A stretch of 64,000 nt of DNA from Prochilodus magdalenae (taxonomy: Eukaryota; Chordata; Actinopteri; Characiformes; Prochilodontidae): contig JAMWET010006979.1 of assembly GCA_024036415.1 (NCBI GenBank), positions 1,313,001-1,377,000 of the forward strand, read 5' to 3'. Each line of letters begins with the position of its first letter. Position 1 is the stretch's first letter. Positions 1-13,210 of the stretch are shown piece after piece. The translations under genes were made by a program, and so were the position numbers. The notes beneath the pieces are model-generated. The model was given only the letters and a program-made list of their open reading frames with translations. It was not told the origin of the DNA and searched no databases.

Positions 1-177
1 TGATGTAAATGATCATGGTAATGATCAGTATTGTCATATTACCTAGCTCTAGAATCTAATGATTTAGTAATAATTTTCCACTGTAGGTCAATATATAGAC
101 ATATAGGGAGCTATGTACTATAACTGCTTTAACTCTGGATATAAGTTTATTTTTCTTGTGTTTCCTGCTTCTAACAG

Positions 178-744
178 TCTGGATCTCTCTGCTGTGTGGC
201 TGACTCCCCCCTTCCATCCTCCATCATCATGTCTCCAGTTTACTCCTCTCCCAAATACACTGGCTCCACCCTGCTCAGCCCTTTCCGCCCTTATGATCCA
301 TACGACCCCTCCCTGAGCTACATCTCCCGCGGCCATCCTCAGCCCTCCCGGTACTCGCCTTCCACCTCCCGCTACCTCACTCCTGGCTCCTGCCTGGCAA
401 GAGTATCCCTCTCTCTCCCCCAGGAGCCAGAGCGGGGACGGGCCATCCCTCGCGGTGACCCTCGGGCCACCCGCCGCAGCGAGAGCTCCAGCCGGATGCA
501 GGTCAAAGCTCCAGTCACACGGACAAACGGGCTGAGAGGTTGGCCTCCCTCACAGACTGGGTTCCCCGCTACCTCACCCCTGTCAAGGTGGCGTCGGTCA
601 GTCAGCCAGTCAGACCTGGCCCAGGAGATGGCCACATTGGAACTGTGCGAACACGGGGAGGTGGAGAGAGGAGCATATCCAACCAGAGAGAATGCAGGCA
701 CGGCACGTACAACCTGCTCAGGGCCATTCTACTGGAGCGTAGAG
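178..744 (+). CDS. usp2: usp2 long-isoform N-terminal exon (coding 229-744)
   Basis: The exon follows a pyrimidine-rich acceptor ending in AG at 176-177 and ends at a GTGGGT donor at 745. From the ATG at 229 there are 172 uninterrupted codons, ending in phase 0, which joins the common catalytic exon at 34,676 (also phase 0). The product starts MSPVYSSPKYTGS and is rich in Ser, Pro, Tyr and Arg, as expected of the disordered N-terminal extension of the long USP2 isoform. A SQSDLA motif (residues about 126-131) matches a motif I recall from the human long isoform. The segment is shorter than the human one (172 against about 258 residues). No upstream stop is seen before the acceptor, so the 5' UTR probably continues in an exon outside the window. 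The reading between about 500 and 597 may be frame-disturbed (see findings). Assignment rests on splice phase, position and weak similarity. Confidence 0.8.
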
Positions 745-3700
745 GTGGGTCCAGCCTGACTACAAAAACATAGCAATGCCAACAAACTTTCCACACCCAT
801 CAATTCTTCATTCTCCTTCATGGTTTCTTGGTAAATGGCCACTGGTTGTCAAGGCGCCATCATGGGTGTATCAGCCACGCACAGACACTGTTCCAGCTAT
901 GGCTTTGTTTCTAAACTGACTTCACTTTTAAAATAAAAAGGTCATGTATCAGTTCAGGTGATTTTCCCAGAACAGCCAAGATCTGTTTAGGAATCCTTGT
1001 TTTTACGACTGTAGTACATTTTTAGTTATCCAATCAGTCGTAGTGTTCTTGGTGGGTGAAAAAAGTCTGTTGATTTATTGTGTTTATTTAATGCTTTATG
1101 AATATATACGCTCACTTAGTTGAATATTGAAAATAGTAGTTTAAGAGCACAAAGGTTCAGTCATGGCATTAGTCATGCAGTGCTCTTAGAACTGAGAAAC
1201 AAAGTAAACTGCCGTTGCAAGTACAATTTAAAATATGATTTCCCGTGTAAAAACGTTTGTAGTTGTTCAAACCTTAGGTAATTAAAGTTACTGAAGTGAA
1301 TTAAACAACTTTTAGGAGAAAATATGGCCTTTAAAAAAATATATAAATATGTTGTGGACAGCCCTTGTCCAGGTACAAGAAATAGCTAACCAGCCACAAC
1401 TGTTGCCCCAGGTTGATGCTGATGTCAGTGCAACTGACACAAATCTAACACTGCTGTATTTTCACACATACTTCTTTTTTACACATACATTCTTAAAAAA
1501 GAAAATGCATAACACAACATAATCATGCCACATATACAATAGTGTGTTGTTTGTAAAGTTTGGTTTTATGTAGTTGAATGACAAATGCATTACATTTCTA
1601 TTTAAATAGACATTAAGAACAAGCTATGTCAGGATTAAAAACAAGTCAGAATTCAAAATGAAAACACATTACACAAAATGTTAAACAATTTGTCAACACT
1701 TTAATTATTGAGCCTGTCCACTCTGGCTTTTTTATAACTTATTATTATAGCTACTTCTTTTTGTAGTAGCGTACTGACACCTACAAATCCTTTCAGGTCC
1801 ATAGTGTTAAGCTTTTTAAGAGAAATCTGCAAGGAGGTGTTTGACTACACCTCCAACCTTAAAGTCTGAGAAAGTGATTGCTTTTTCTCCATTACATAAT
1901 CCAGACAAGCTGAAACACGTTCAGTGATGTGGTCATTCAATTGGTATCAGAACAACAGCAAGTTTGTTTAATTAGCAAATTCTCTTCTTGTTTTGTAATG
2001 GTTTTTGACAGCAACACATCCTTTTGCTCATAGTGTTGAGTTCCACTTCTCACAGTGAAAGGATGGACAGAAAGACCTGTGCATTTTTTTAGGTCCAAAT
2101 AAAGAGTGGAGCTAGATTTTGTCTATCAGAGATGAAAACTCTTAAATTCTGTTTATTTAATTGTGACATTTTTGGTGGCATAGTAGAACAGTTGTTATGA
2201 GTCCTTTTTTAGAAATATATGCTAAAAGTGAATAACTTTAATATACTTAATGTATATACGTAATTAATATACTTAATGCAAGTTTGCCTGAAAAATAGAT
2301 AAATAAGCTATAGACTGTGACTTTTGCTCTGCACTGTGCTGTATAAACATACTTATTGCTATCTATCTATCTAATATATACTAGTAATATATTAGTTGGT
2401 ATTAGTAACTGATATAATATTACTCTCCCTCAGACTTATACCCATACATTATTATAGCCACACTCAGATCATCACCAGAGCTCTATGTTTCCTAACGTGT
2501 ACTTTCATCATGCAGAAGAATAACACACTACTGAAGGTTGCATTCATTTCAGAGTCTAAGCTTTAATAATTGTCATGTAAATTGATTTGACTATCAGATC
2601 CAGTTTGTGTACAGACATGCATGCCACTTTATTTCAAAGGGTCTTGTAGGAACTTGAAATTAGCTTCAGGCTGAAAACACAGTACTGCTAAAAGAAATTT
2701 GGTGCAAGTTAGAGCTTGCAGATTGAAGCCACACACACATTCATATCTCACACTTGCACTTCACACATTGGTGCAAGCACACTTGGGGTTAAACCCTAAT
2801 TAACACCCCGGTCCCTTTAGATTATTCTCATTGCATTTGGTACTGAGGCACGTGCACACTATATCCTACATAAAGACAAGTGATGTTTCATATAAAGGTA
2901 AGTACCTGAATAGAGCACCTGCAGAGATTTTAGTCACTTGCTACAACAAAAGAGCACACTGTAAACTTGTGTGAAGCAAAGGCAGTTCTTTGCTGACACT
3001 GCTGTGAGCCTGGCAATGATTACATTTTTTCACTAGAGGGTGCCCTTTCTTTTTGAAATGTAAAGGCAGGAGGAGGAACAAATTATCCACAGGATTTGAA
3101 TAAAATGCAGTCTTGTATTGCTAGGCTTCCTTTTTTATTGCTGTACAACTGCTGGATGTCATTTCTGTCTTTAGTACCTGGCCTTAATGTATTTCATGCA
3201 TTTCATGATAACAAGTAAGTGGCTCTTTAACAGAACAGCTTTACAAATGTGTGGCATTGTAATAGCACTCAGCAGCAAGACATTGTGCTTCAGTTCCAAC
3301 AAGTTCACATTTGTGGGTCCTACATAATAAATGATCTGTCAATTAAAAAGACAACTCCAGTGACGTAAGCCTTCACCACTTGTGCCTGAAACTAGACAGA
3401 ACCACTAAATCTTGCCTTGAGACTCCAATAATAAAACGTGAAACATCCTGTCCAAGCTCAGCACTGTTCAGTACCAGGAAGTCTGTACTCAGCAAGTCTG
3501 TGTCAGCGTCATAGGCCCTCATTAAAGTAGCCTGGAGCCCAAGGTTTAGGGTTTTACACTAAACCTTTAGTAACATTCCTGCAGCAATCTGTGAAAGTGA
3601 TTTGGACTCTTGAATTACATTCATGCATCTCTGCGATGTCTGTGCATTATCGCAACTTAATCAGAGAATTCTAATCATAAACAGCTGAAACACTGAAACA

Positions 3701-6700
3701 CTGTTCTAACAGTGTTATCATTCCTTAATGTGTTTAATGTACTTGATGAACAGGTAAGCAAAAGGTAAACAGTGTTTTGCGTCAGCTCTGCTGGTTTGCC
3801 ATACTGCATATTATAGTAGCACTGGGTCGCTTTGACATTGTTTTAGTTTGTCCATGCAGCTTAAATCGCTAATGTCACATGTCACCATTTTTAAGGTTTT
3901 GGCATTTCCATGCACTACCCCAAATTTATAAGAATTATTTATATTTATACTCTTATTACCCTTGATGGCTTCTTGAATCTTTCTGAAATAGCCAAGGCAC
4001 AGCTAGCCTGCAGTAAAACATTGCTTCCAGTTTTATTAGATTTTGGTTTCTGAAATTTGTTAGTTATATTTAAATGTGCTCACAATTGTATATAAGCTGT
4101 CTGACGGGTTTATAGTGCTTAGAGTTTTATGATAATGTATAGAGATGCACACTTAGAGTTTATTTTGATTTAGGTTTGTGTTATGAGTGTTGTAGCTTCT
4201 TTTGCACATCAAGATATCACAGTCAGTTGTATCTCTAAGCTATCCATTGCAGCTTCTTTAAAAGTTGCAACTTCTATTAAACATATATATATTCCTTTAT
4301 TGTATTTTAAAGAGAATACGTTTAGGTAAGCATTATTATGTTCATTTAACTATAGTCCTGTAAATCTTTTATATTGCAAAAGGTTGTAAAGCATTTGTAC
4401 TGCAAAACATTCCCTCTTTCTTTGAAACTTCTTTCTGCAAACTTTAGAGCCCTGGAATACCTTTTAGAACTATTTGGACCTATTTATTTGCATTTTCTGT
4501 TTTTTGTTTTGCATTTTGTTTCTAAGCATATTTCCCACTTATTAATGAGGTACCAGTATGAAATGGTAATATCTTAGCAGGGACTTCAGCCTGCATATAT
4601 GGCGTCCTTGGACTGGACTAAAGCAAAGAGCAATTAATAAAGTTGACCTATTTAACGTGTCCAAAAACCTATACACTTATATAACAGCACTAATCTCATG
4701 ATACCTAGACCTTTGCTGATATATCCATCTTGTGTAATTGCCACTTTATTATTTGTCTGGGCATGTTGTGTTGATTCAGTAGATATTGTTACTGCACAAC
4801 TGATTGGAGGTCAGTTCTTTTTCGTCTAGTCTGCTCTTTTTGCCATTGTTAAGTCATTACAAGAGATGTACACAATGACATGATTGTGACTGAATATGTC
4901 TTGTGCACGCTATCACAACCTCTACCATCTTTCAAATTGCACAATGTCCTGACGCAAAGAATTTAGAAAATAATAGTCTGTTTATGGTGGATATCCCACC
5001 ACTTTGCACCATGGCTTCTACTTCTCCATTGTGGACTTTGCAATGGCCAATTCATGCAATCTGAGTTTTATCAGTGTGTTATGAAAGATGCAATAAATGA
5101 AAGATCATGTTTATAGGTGTATATTTTGACCCTATTTACTGGTATCTCTTTTAATTATTTTGAATATTTTAAACAGTGTGCTGGTATGCCTCTTGGCCTC
5201 CTCTCATTAGATTTTTTTTTCTCTGTTTGATAACTACTTTCTGTCTGAGCCTAACCAGTCTATTATGTATGTGCAGTTCTGCTGAAAACCTTTTACACAT
5301 ATTTAAAGTTGAACTGAATATTGACCTCAGTATATAAAATCATTTGAACCTAGACCTTTAATCTATTTTCAACTATTTTATTGTCTTTTTATTTATTGTA
5401 TTAAAGTATTTAAGCCCAAGAATAAATTAGTCACTTTGGCTGATTAGCTATCTTAATTTCCTAGCTTTCGATTAAGGTAACACGTATTGACGATACACCT
5501 CTCACTGTCTTCCAAGAATCTCTCATTTGGCATCTTTTGTGAATGTTCAATCTTTAAAAGTAGGTATGAAGGTGCCTCTTATCACAATAAAGAAAGCAGG
5601 GCAGGGTGAGTCATATGGTATGACAAATTCATGCTAAATTGAGCAGCTATTTGAAAATCGACTGTGGTGCACTTCTGTTCTGTCGATACATCAGGAACAG
5701 ACCACAGTCAAGGCTTGTATTAAAACAAACATTGCCCACCTCTGCCATCTAAGCATGTTACAGCACTAAAGAGAAGTTTTATTTTATTCACATGCATTTG
5801 TCTCAACTCAAAAATGCACCTTATGCACATTTCTTGTTATGACAAACATTTGATTGTGAAAGCTAAAACCATAAGCATAACCAAATTATTGTGATCAGGT
5901 GATTATGTGACTGTGACAGGGCCACTACAAGTAGAAAATGAATATGTTGTTACACCCTTAGGAATAATACTATAGTGCAGGTAACCTAATGGGTATTATG
6001 GGTCCTATCATTTTGCACTGTATAGGAATTGTTCAGATACACCTGCTAAAACCATGTTTTATGTTATGTAGTGTCAAAAATGCCATGCATTTATAGACAC
6101 CCTGCAGCCCTGCTCTTATTTTCATTCCATCACCACTCCTCTTATGAAAACAGTCACATAATAACATTATTGTCTGCCTATATATCCTTGTCATTTTTTT
6201 TCCTTTTTTCTTTTTTTACATTGTTTGAGGACCTCGGTTGTAGGTTACATTTGTATGGATGTAGGCAATGCTTTTGTTTTCTTTTAGTGTTTCTCTTCTT
6301 CACTCCCTTGCTCCATGTGGCTTTGACTGTGAAATAGCATGTGATTTCTTTATGTCTGTGTGACCTGTACACGCCTTCTCAGTACTGTGTGTTGACAGTA
6401 GTGGTTTCTTCGCTTTGCGCTGTGTGCATGGATTATGTAATCCCCCACATAGTTTTGTTGCAGTAGCAAGAAAGTCAGGTTAGAAGCTACTAAATCACAA
6501 GAAAGCAGCCCTTATTGTCATTTGTATTGGAGCATTACACATTAAGAAGTTCTTGTATCTTCAGTAGGCTGGGTTTAAGGACACCTAAACCGGTTTGATC
6601 TGTTAGCTGGATCATTTAGGACCCTGATACACACTGAAAGGTACATCACATGCAAACAAACCCTGGCCCCAAACCAGTTCTTGTTAACTGCTACAGATGT

Positions 6701-6728
6701 GGGTCCAGATTGTGGGCCAGGTGTACCA
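745..6728. other. usp2: usp2 long-isoform intron, no gene seen
   Basis: AT-rich sequence with no credible exon or long ORF; short simple runs only. Nothing else recognised. Confidence 0.7.
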
Positions 6729-6858
6729 TAGATACTTTATTGATCCCGAAGAAAATTTAGCAGCCAGTAGCGGTTTCACAAAAAGAACAGCACAGATACA
6801 AATACAAATACAAAAATAAAAATTGAATAGAGTTGTGCAGTATGAACAACCTAAATGG
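6729..6858 (+). repeat. Dispersed repeat family G, copy 1
   Basis: gatactttattgatcccgaa is followed by aatttagcagccagtagcgg and an A-rich segment, then gttgtgcagtatga. It is nearly identical to 60,327-60,460. This type of sequence looks like the 3' end of a retroposon, but the family is not identified. Confidence 0.7.
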
Positions 6859-9815
6859 GTCGGCTCCTTCTGTCCATGATGATGGTGTGCAGTGGGGGCC
6901 CATCATCATCCAATATACTGTAGCATAACAGACTTGTGCTCGAGAGCTAAAACCCCCAAGCTGATACTGCAGATATGTTATGTATGTTGCAGATATATGT
7001 ATTTACTTTTGCTCAATGAGGGAACCAGATTTTGCACTTCTACTTTCCTGTAGATACTGGCTGTGACCAAAATGTGTGCCTCTTCTTATTAGTATTGTGA
7101 TGTATTTAGTTTACTAAATAGTGGTGAAAGCACATAAATCAGTAAATTAATTTATCTTCTTTCATGTCATCAACCTGTATTGTAGTTCACCAGTCACATT
7201 ATGAAGCCCAAATGGGCTGCCTGTGTAAGCTGTTGATTTATAACCATAGACACTTGCATATTAAATTCTTCGTTAACGATAGCTGGAACCTGCAGTTATC
7301 AGTCAGTATTTTTGCTGTATGATAAGCAGCAGGCAATAAAGTAATAGAGTGTTTGTTATTAACTGCACGTAGCTGCTGGATAATAGTGTTCCATCATTAA
7401 GAAAGTCTCTTATGGGCACTTCAGCTCTTGTGGGCACTTCAAAGTGGTTAAAAATAAAAAATGGTAAAGCCCAGTCTACCCGAAATAGTAATAAAAATAA
7501 CAGGATCAGAACAGATTAGGTCACATTATAATTTTAACCTAATTTTGAACACCTAACAGTGTTTACAACAAACACACAAACCCCGACTTGACGTCATAAC
7601 GGTGAACACCCTGACAAAAAGTGAAATAGGTCAGTCTGTGATTGTGATGTCATGTTTGGTTGCTGTTGGCTTTTATTAGTAACATTACAGATGCTTCGCC
7701 TTATGAGGTGGAGCATCTGAGGAGAATGTGGTGATGTGCCGCATTCGACCTAGTTGAGCTAACTTATGAGTCAGACTAGTAAAGGTTATTGTGAAGTAGG
7801 AAACCAATATGAGAGGAGTGGAGCACTGATATTTTAAAATAGCCTGTCCTTTGAGCATGTGCATATGAGTGTAAAAAGGAGGGGATGGTGGGAGGAGAAA
7901 GTCACAATCTAAAGTTTTTTGTTTTAGCCACATACATCAAATACAGTACAGTAAACGGTCTCATATGCACATTCAAATATTAAAATCCAGTCAGAATTGT
8001 TTCTTTAGTTACTTTAATTACTTGCCTAATTACAGTTATCTGAAATATAATGAAAATATTATGGGCTATTACGAATTATATTACAAATTAAGAGAATCTC
8101 CTTATTTATGGTGACTGCAAGCATTCGCCACATTTGTTAGGTTTCACAGTCACATTATACAGACAAACAAAATGTGAATTGGATATGTTGGGTTTAGACA
8201 AGTAGGATAAATAAAGAAAAATAGGAAATCTAGTCATTGAGACTAATTCATGGGGCTCTTGGGCATGGCAGCTCTGAGTAAGGTTTGTGTTAATGCAGCT
8301 GAAACTAGCATCAGTGCTGGCAAAATGAGTTGAGACTCTCAGGAAAACATGCAGCTTTGATTGACCCATAATGCACATAAGAACAGAAGAACACAGTTTT
8401 GATTTAGGAATATGTTATGTTATGTGTTTATAATATGTAATATTAGTGCTACTAAGCAAACATGGCTAGCAAGTACGGAGATGAATATGTCAATTCTCAG
8501 CCTATTTGGCGATTTTAGACTTGTAGGACAACTAAATCGTTAATAAGAGTTATTTTTATGCCAGTTGATGTTCTGCTAAGGTTTAGCCCCAGTTCTATAT
8601 GATTTGTACTTGATTGTTTCTTGAAAGATTAGATGCATTACTGCATACTTTTGTCATCTCAGAGAACTGCTAAGGGTGTGAGACTTTAACACACATACCC
8701 TTGTGCCCAACCTCTTTTTGATTCTGTCAAGCCCAGATTCTTAAGTAGCACCAGCTCCCTTTCACATTCCAACAACACTCAGTCACCCCAGAAGAGATTC
8801 CCTTCCTAGGATACGCTGGGAACTCCTTATTTTAAACAAGCAAACGTTACCATGCCAACCAACATGTCCATACAAGACACTTGGCTGAGTCAGGCATATT
8901 GCACCTCTGAATTGAGACTGCTATTAGTGCTTTACGACAGCTGAATATCTCATTGCTGGTTTTATAGGTGGAGTGTGAGATCTGATGTGGCTTGACTTTG
9001 CACCTTGACCGGTCTTGACTAATCTACTTGTGAAATTCTTAAGGGTAATAGACAAGCCTTTGACTAGAAGAATTTATGAAGCCAGTTGAGCCTGATCCTG
9101 TCTCTGAAATGTTCATGTTGGAAGATTTATTCCCATTTCAAAGTCTATTTGAATCCTCATTTGTGACTTTTTTACATATTAGCTCATCGAAGGTCTGGAA
9201 CTGTGGTACAGTATACTCATAGAATGATTACAGCATAATTACATCTGTAGAACTCATTGAAACTCATCCTGATTGGACTTGTATTGGTCATAAACCACAC
9301 AGACCTTGCAGTTGATTGGCTCAGGCCAGGGCTGTAAAACTTTACAGTGATGTGGTACAGATTGAGGCCCAATAAAGATTAAAGGTGCATTATTCGAGGT
9401 AAGAGATAAGATGATAAGATCTTGGAGAAAAGAACAGTGCAGATCTGTGTCAAGGCCGATTGGCACGCTCCGCCTCGCGTTAGAAGCAGGTCTGACGTCT
9501 GTGGAGTGTCCAGAGAGTGACCAGCTGTTTGAAGTGAAGGGTCAAAGCTTTCTCAGACAGCTTCCAGAGGCAATACACCTCTATAGAGACGGCCCAGGCC
9601 AAGGATGTGGTCATAAGCACGTACCCTGAATTAGGCACCAGAGAGGATCTGCACGGCTTGAACAGAATGCAATTTATATAGCTTGCTGCAATTGCGATAT
9701 CCCTTGCCTCATATGACAAGCACATTGGTTACCTCTTAAGTGTATTGGCCTTCATTTATGTTTGTTGGGTCACATGAAAGTCTTAAAACGCATAGTGAAT
9801 GCATATAGACGTGTA

Positions 9816-9887
<72 letters not shown>

Positions 9888-12800
9888 TGTGTGTGTATCA
9901 GGATTGTCACAGTGTACAATGACAAATGTAATGATTACTCACAGACCTAAATTGCACATTGTATGCATTTGTCATATCAGAACTGCAATGGACAGTATTG
10001 CAATGAAGGTAAACATTGTGAAGCCCCAACATCAGAATCACAAAGCAAATGCTTACATGCACACAGTCTTGCATGCTGGCATACTGGGAAGCATTCAGAA
10101 ATATTTTTGTTTCTGTAAACATGAACAGTGATTTGTACAGCAAGCCATTGAATGCATTAGATTGATTTCAATGACAGTGTTCCTCATGTGGCTGTGCCAG
10201 CCCATAATATACATATTTCAACCTTACATGATTAAGCCAAAAACAACTGCACCATTGCAAATAGCATTCATGACTCCAGTGACGTCCCCACATCTCAGCC
10301 AGAGGACGACTCACAATTCCGGCTTCATACTTCATTTTCCATCGCTCTCTCATTCCTCCAGTCCATTAAGCAGGTCTTTAGAGCAGAGTGAAAAGGGCCC
10401 TCAAGATAGTGGGCCTCTGTTACGTCATTGCAGTGATGATGTTAGAAGGGACCATTTATTGCTAAGCAGTGGTTCAGATGATTTTGTCCTAAACCTATAC
10501 ATTTTCCTGATTAGCTAAGCTGCATTCAGAGGTGTTAAAATGCACACTGTACACACATATGACAACAGCTGAAGCCTGTACTAGTAAACCATGTCACACA
10601 AATCTCTTTTCTGTTAATGGAATCTAATACGGCTTGCATGGAGCACCAACTGTACTGAGGAATTAAGAAGCTTTATTCATTAAAAGAAATGAAAACATTT
10701 TTCTTAACTTTAGCTAGACTAGTTGGCAAGCAAACGATTTAACGTACTTACAGTATTATTCTCTGTAAAACTGCAACAAGTCAGTAGAATATCACTAGTA
10801 TGACATGCACTCTTTAAATGTTCATGTTTCAGAAATAGGATCAAACCCAGGCTGAATCTGTGTGCTCCCTAAATCGTGTGCTCTGTAGGTTTTGACATTC
10901 TACAGCCAAACATTGGACTGTTTAAGTATGGATGTGGCTCCATTTCATATGAGAGTTTGTAGCTATACTATGTACTGTTGGGGTTTAGGAGCTATGCAGT
11001 GTACTATCTAGGCATCCTATTAAGATTCAGCCGCAGCATCAGTAAAGGTGTGCAGTTGGTTTGGTGCTATATAAGACTTTCAATGCTAATTTGGTGGCTA
11101 CTTATAAAGTAGAGATGCTATTATATACTTATGACAAAGTTCAAAAGTCCACCAAATACTCCCATTTAGGATGCATATCATATATAAAAATATCCCAAAA
11201 ATCAGTTTTTGAAAGTAGTACTTTTTAAAAGTTACATTTTTGGCACTGATGTGTTGTGTATCATGATTTTTTTTTTTTTGTTGCAACATTATTGCAGTAT
11301 TGCAACATTTTAGTCATATCGGCTATCTCTACTAGATATAAATGAATTGCAGTAATGCATAGCTTCTTATGGTTTATTGCTTTAACATGACATACTCTTA
11401 TATAAGTGCTCTTATCAATAAACCTTTTACAAATGTGCCAACACAATTCAGGCTTAAAGATGTCTGCTGCCACTGTTTTAGTTATGCAGACAGTGTCAGA
11501 AGTATCTATAATGGCAAAACTTTCAATTCATTGCACTTTTACCAGCATGTTTTGACCCCAGAGCACTTTTAGACATTCTAATGACCCTAATTGGCTAGCC
11601 TGCAGAGTTTGAAGGAGAGGGCACGGTAGTCAGGAGATGTTGTGACGAGGAGTTTGCTGTAAATACCATACATGACCCTTCTCCGCATTCCATACATGCC
11701 AGAGTATAGAGACCAAGCACCATGCAAACCTAATCTACTGCAGCTTACATGCCAGACTCATGATGCCTCTGTGCACATTACCAGCATTGGCAGATAGCAC
11801 AAGTGCATGCTGTGGTGCTAAGCTGATCTCAATCTTATCATCAAGTTGGCTGAGGTTCAAGACCACCAAGTCTAACTTGACTACTCCCTTGCAGAACGTG
11901 GAGGAGCTTCAGTGAATTGTACACTACATGCTAAATTTTGACACTACTGTGGTAAAAGGAATCAGTTGAATATTTGAGAGGCTGCTGCTGTTTTCTAATT
12001 CCTAGTGATTCCTAATGATATTGAATGCATCGCACTCACAATTGATTGCAAGTTTTGGAAATGCTGGCAATATTGAGAAATTAATTACATTGGTATGGGC
12101 TGATAGGTGGCACTTGAGACTTTTTCTAACCAAGCTGTCTCAAACTCAATTTCCTTCATTTGACCTCTTTCGCTATCTCTAAGGGAAGCTAGCACTGCCA
12201 TGACAATGTTGACAATCCCTCTCTAGGTCATTAAATTTGCGCACTCAAGTGTTCTTGTATCCTATTCCATAGTGCTCTGTGCCATAGGATCAGAGAATCA
12301 CCTTAAGGCTGGTGACTAATTAGTCCCCTTGTGTACACTCTTCCGTAAGGTGTGCAAGGAGACGAGTGATTGCTCGAGGAAAGCATCCTAAAATTCTTTT
12401 AATTTTTGTAAAGAATCAGCTGATGGGTGAAACAGGCAAAGCAAATGCCTTTGTGCTGACCGTATGCATGCATGTGGATCTGCGTCAGCAAAGGGAGGTT
12501 TAAAGTCTCTGATCTCTGATGTCGATAGCCTTGGCTTGTTTCTCCCAGGAAACAAGAGCATTGTTATGCAACCTCCTTGCTCTCAAAAGCCTCCTTAGAT
12601 TCCTATGATAGCAATAAAATGCAGCACTTGTGATTCATTTGCTGTTACTGTTTACTTGCATAACAGTATTATTTGGAATTCTGTGTTTATAGGAAAAAGA
12701 CAATGTAAATTCCACGTACCTTCTTCAGTGTCAGTGCAGCCATACTTAGCCATGTTAACTCACTACCCATCACACGTTCTACAGTGATTTGAATTTACTG

Positions 12801-12984
12801 ACTAAATTTGCGTCATATATACTGTCTCTCTTATTGTGGGGAAAAAACATCTTTTATATTTTGGGTCATTTTTGACATTTCTTAACTGTGAAAGGCAAAC
12901 AGAAAATGTCAGAAGTTCACACTTAAACCACTCACAATGTAAATTAAACACAAATTCAATATGTAACTAGCTATGCTTAATGTA
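6859..12984. other. usp2: usp2 intron, unique and AT-rich
   Basis: No exon recognised. Apart from the microsatellite at 9,811-9,898, two blocks are GC-richer and repeat-free (9,380-9,640 and 10,267-10,470). The second has two CRE-like cores, TGACGTCC at 10,280 and TTACGTCA at 10,420. Confidence 0.6.
9811..9898. repeat. Compound microsatellite (GT)n-(AT)27-(GT)n
   Basis: A pure 54-base AT run (9,831-9,884) is flanked on both sides by GT runs. The AT core is self-complementary. Confidence 0.95.
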
Positions 12985-13210
12985 GCTCATGGTTTCATGT
13001 TTTGTTCTGTGCAGTGTCATATGGAATACTGAAATACTAATGTTGCCCCGATATGCTTGTAGTTTTAATAGTTGTTTTTGAATGTGTCAAGTTAAAGTGT
13101 TATTCAGTGATGTGAAAAGTATTAGCCACATTTTTTAGGCAGCATTTTTATCTACCTACATTGCTACTGTCTAACAGTTGGCCCTGTCGTGATCCTTTGT
13201 CCATACCACA
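12985..13210 (+). repeat. Diverged direct repeat D, copy 1
   Basis: Shared blocks with 14,858-15,150 in the same order: gcagtgtcatatgga; gttaaagtgttattcagtga; tctacattgctgctgtctaa (here with small changes); agttggccctgt; tgatcctt. No ORF. Confidence 0.65.

Noticed and set aside
6433..6440. TTATGTAA sites (also at 25,720 and 45,061) as clock D-boxes
   Set aside because: This 8-base motif class is expected several times by chance in 64 kb of AT-rich DNA, and none are at the promoter.
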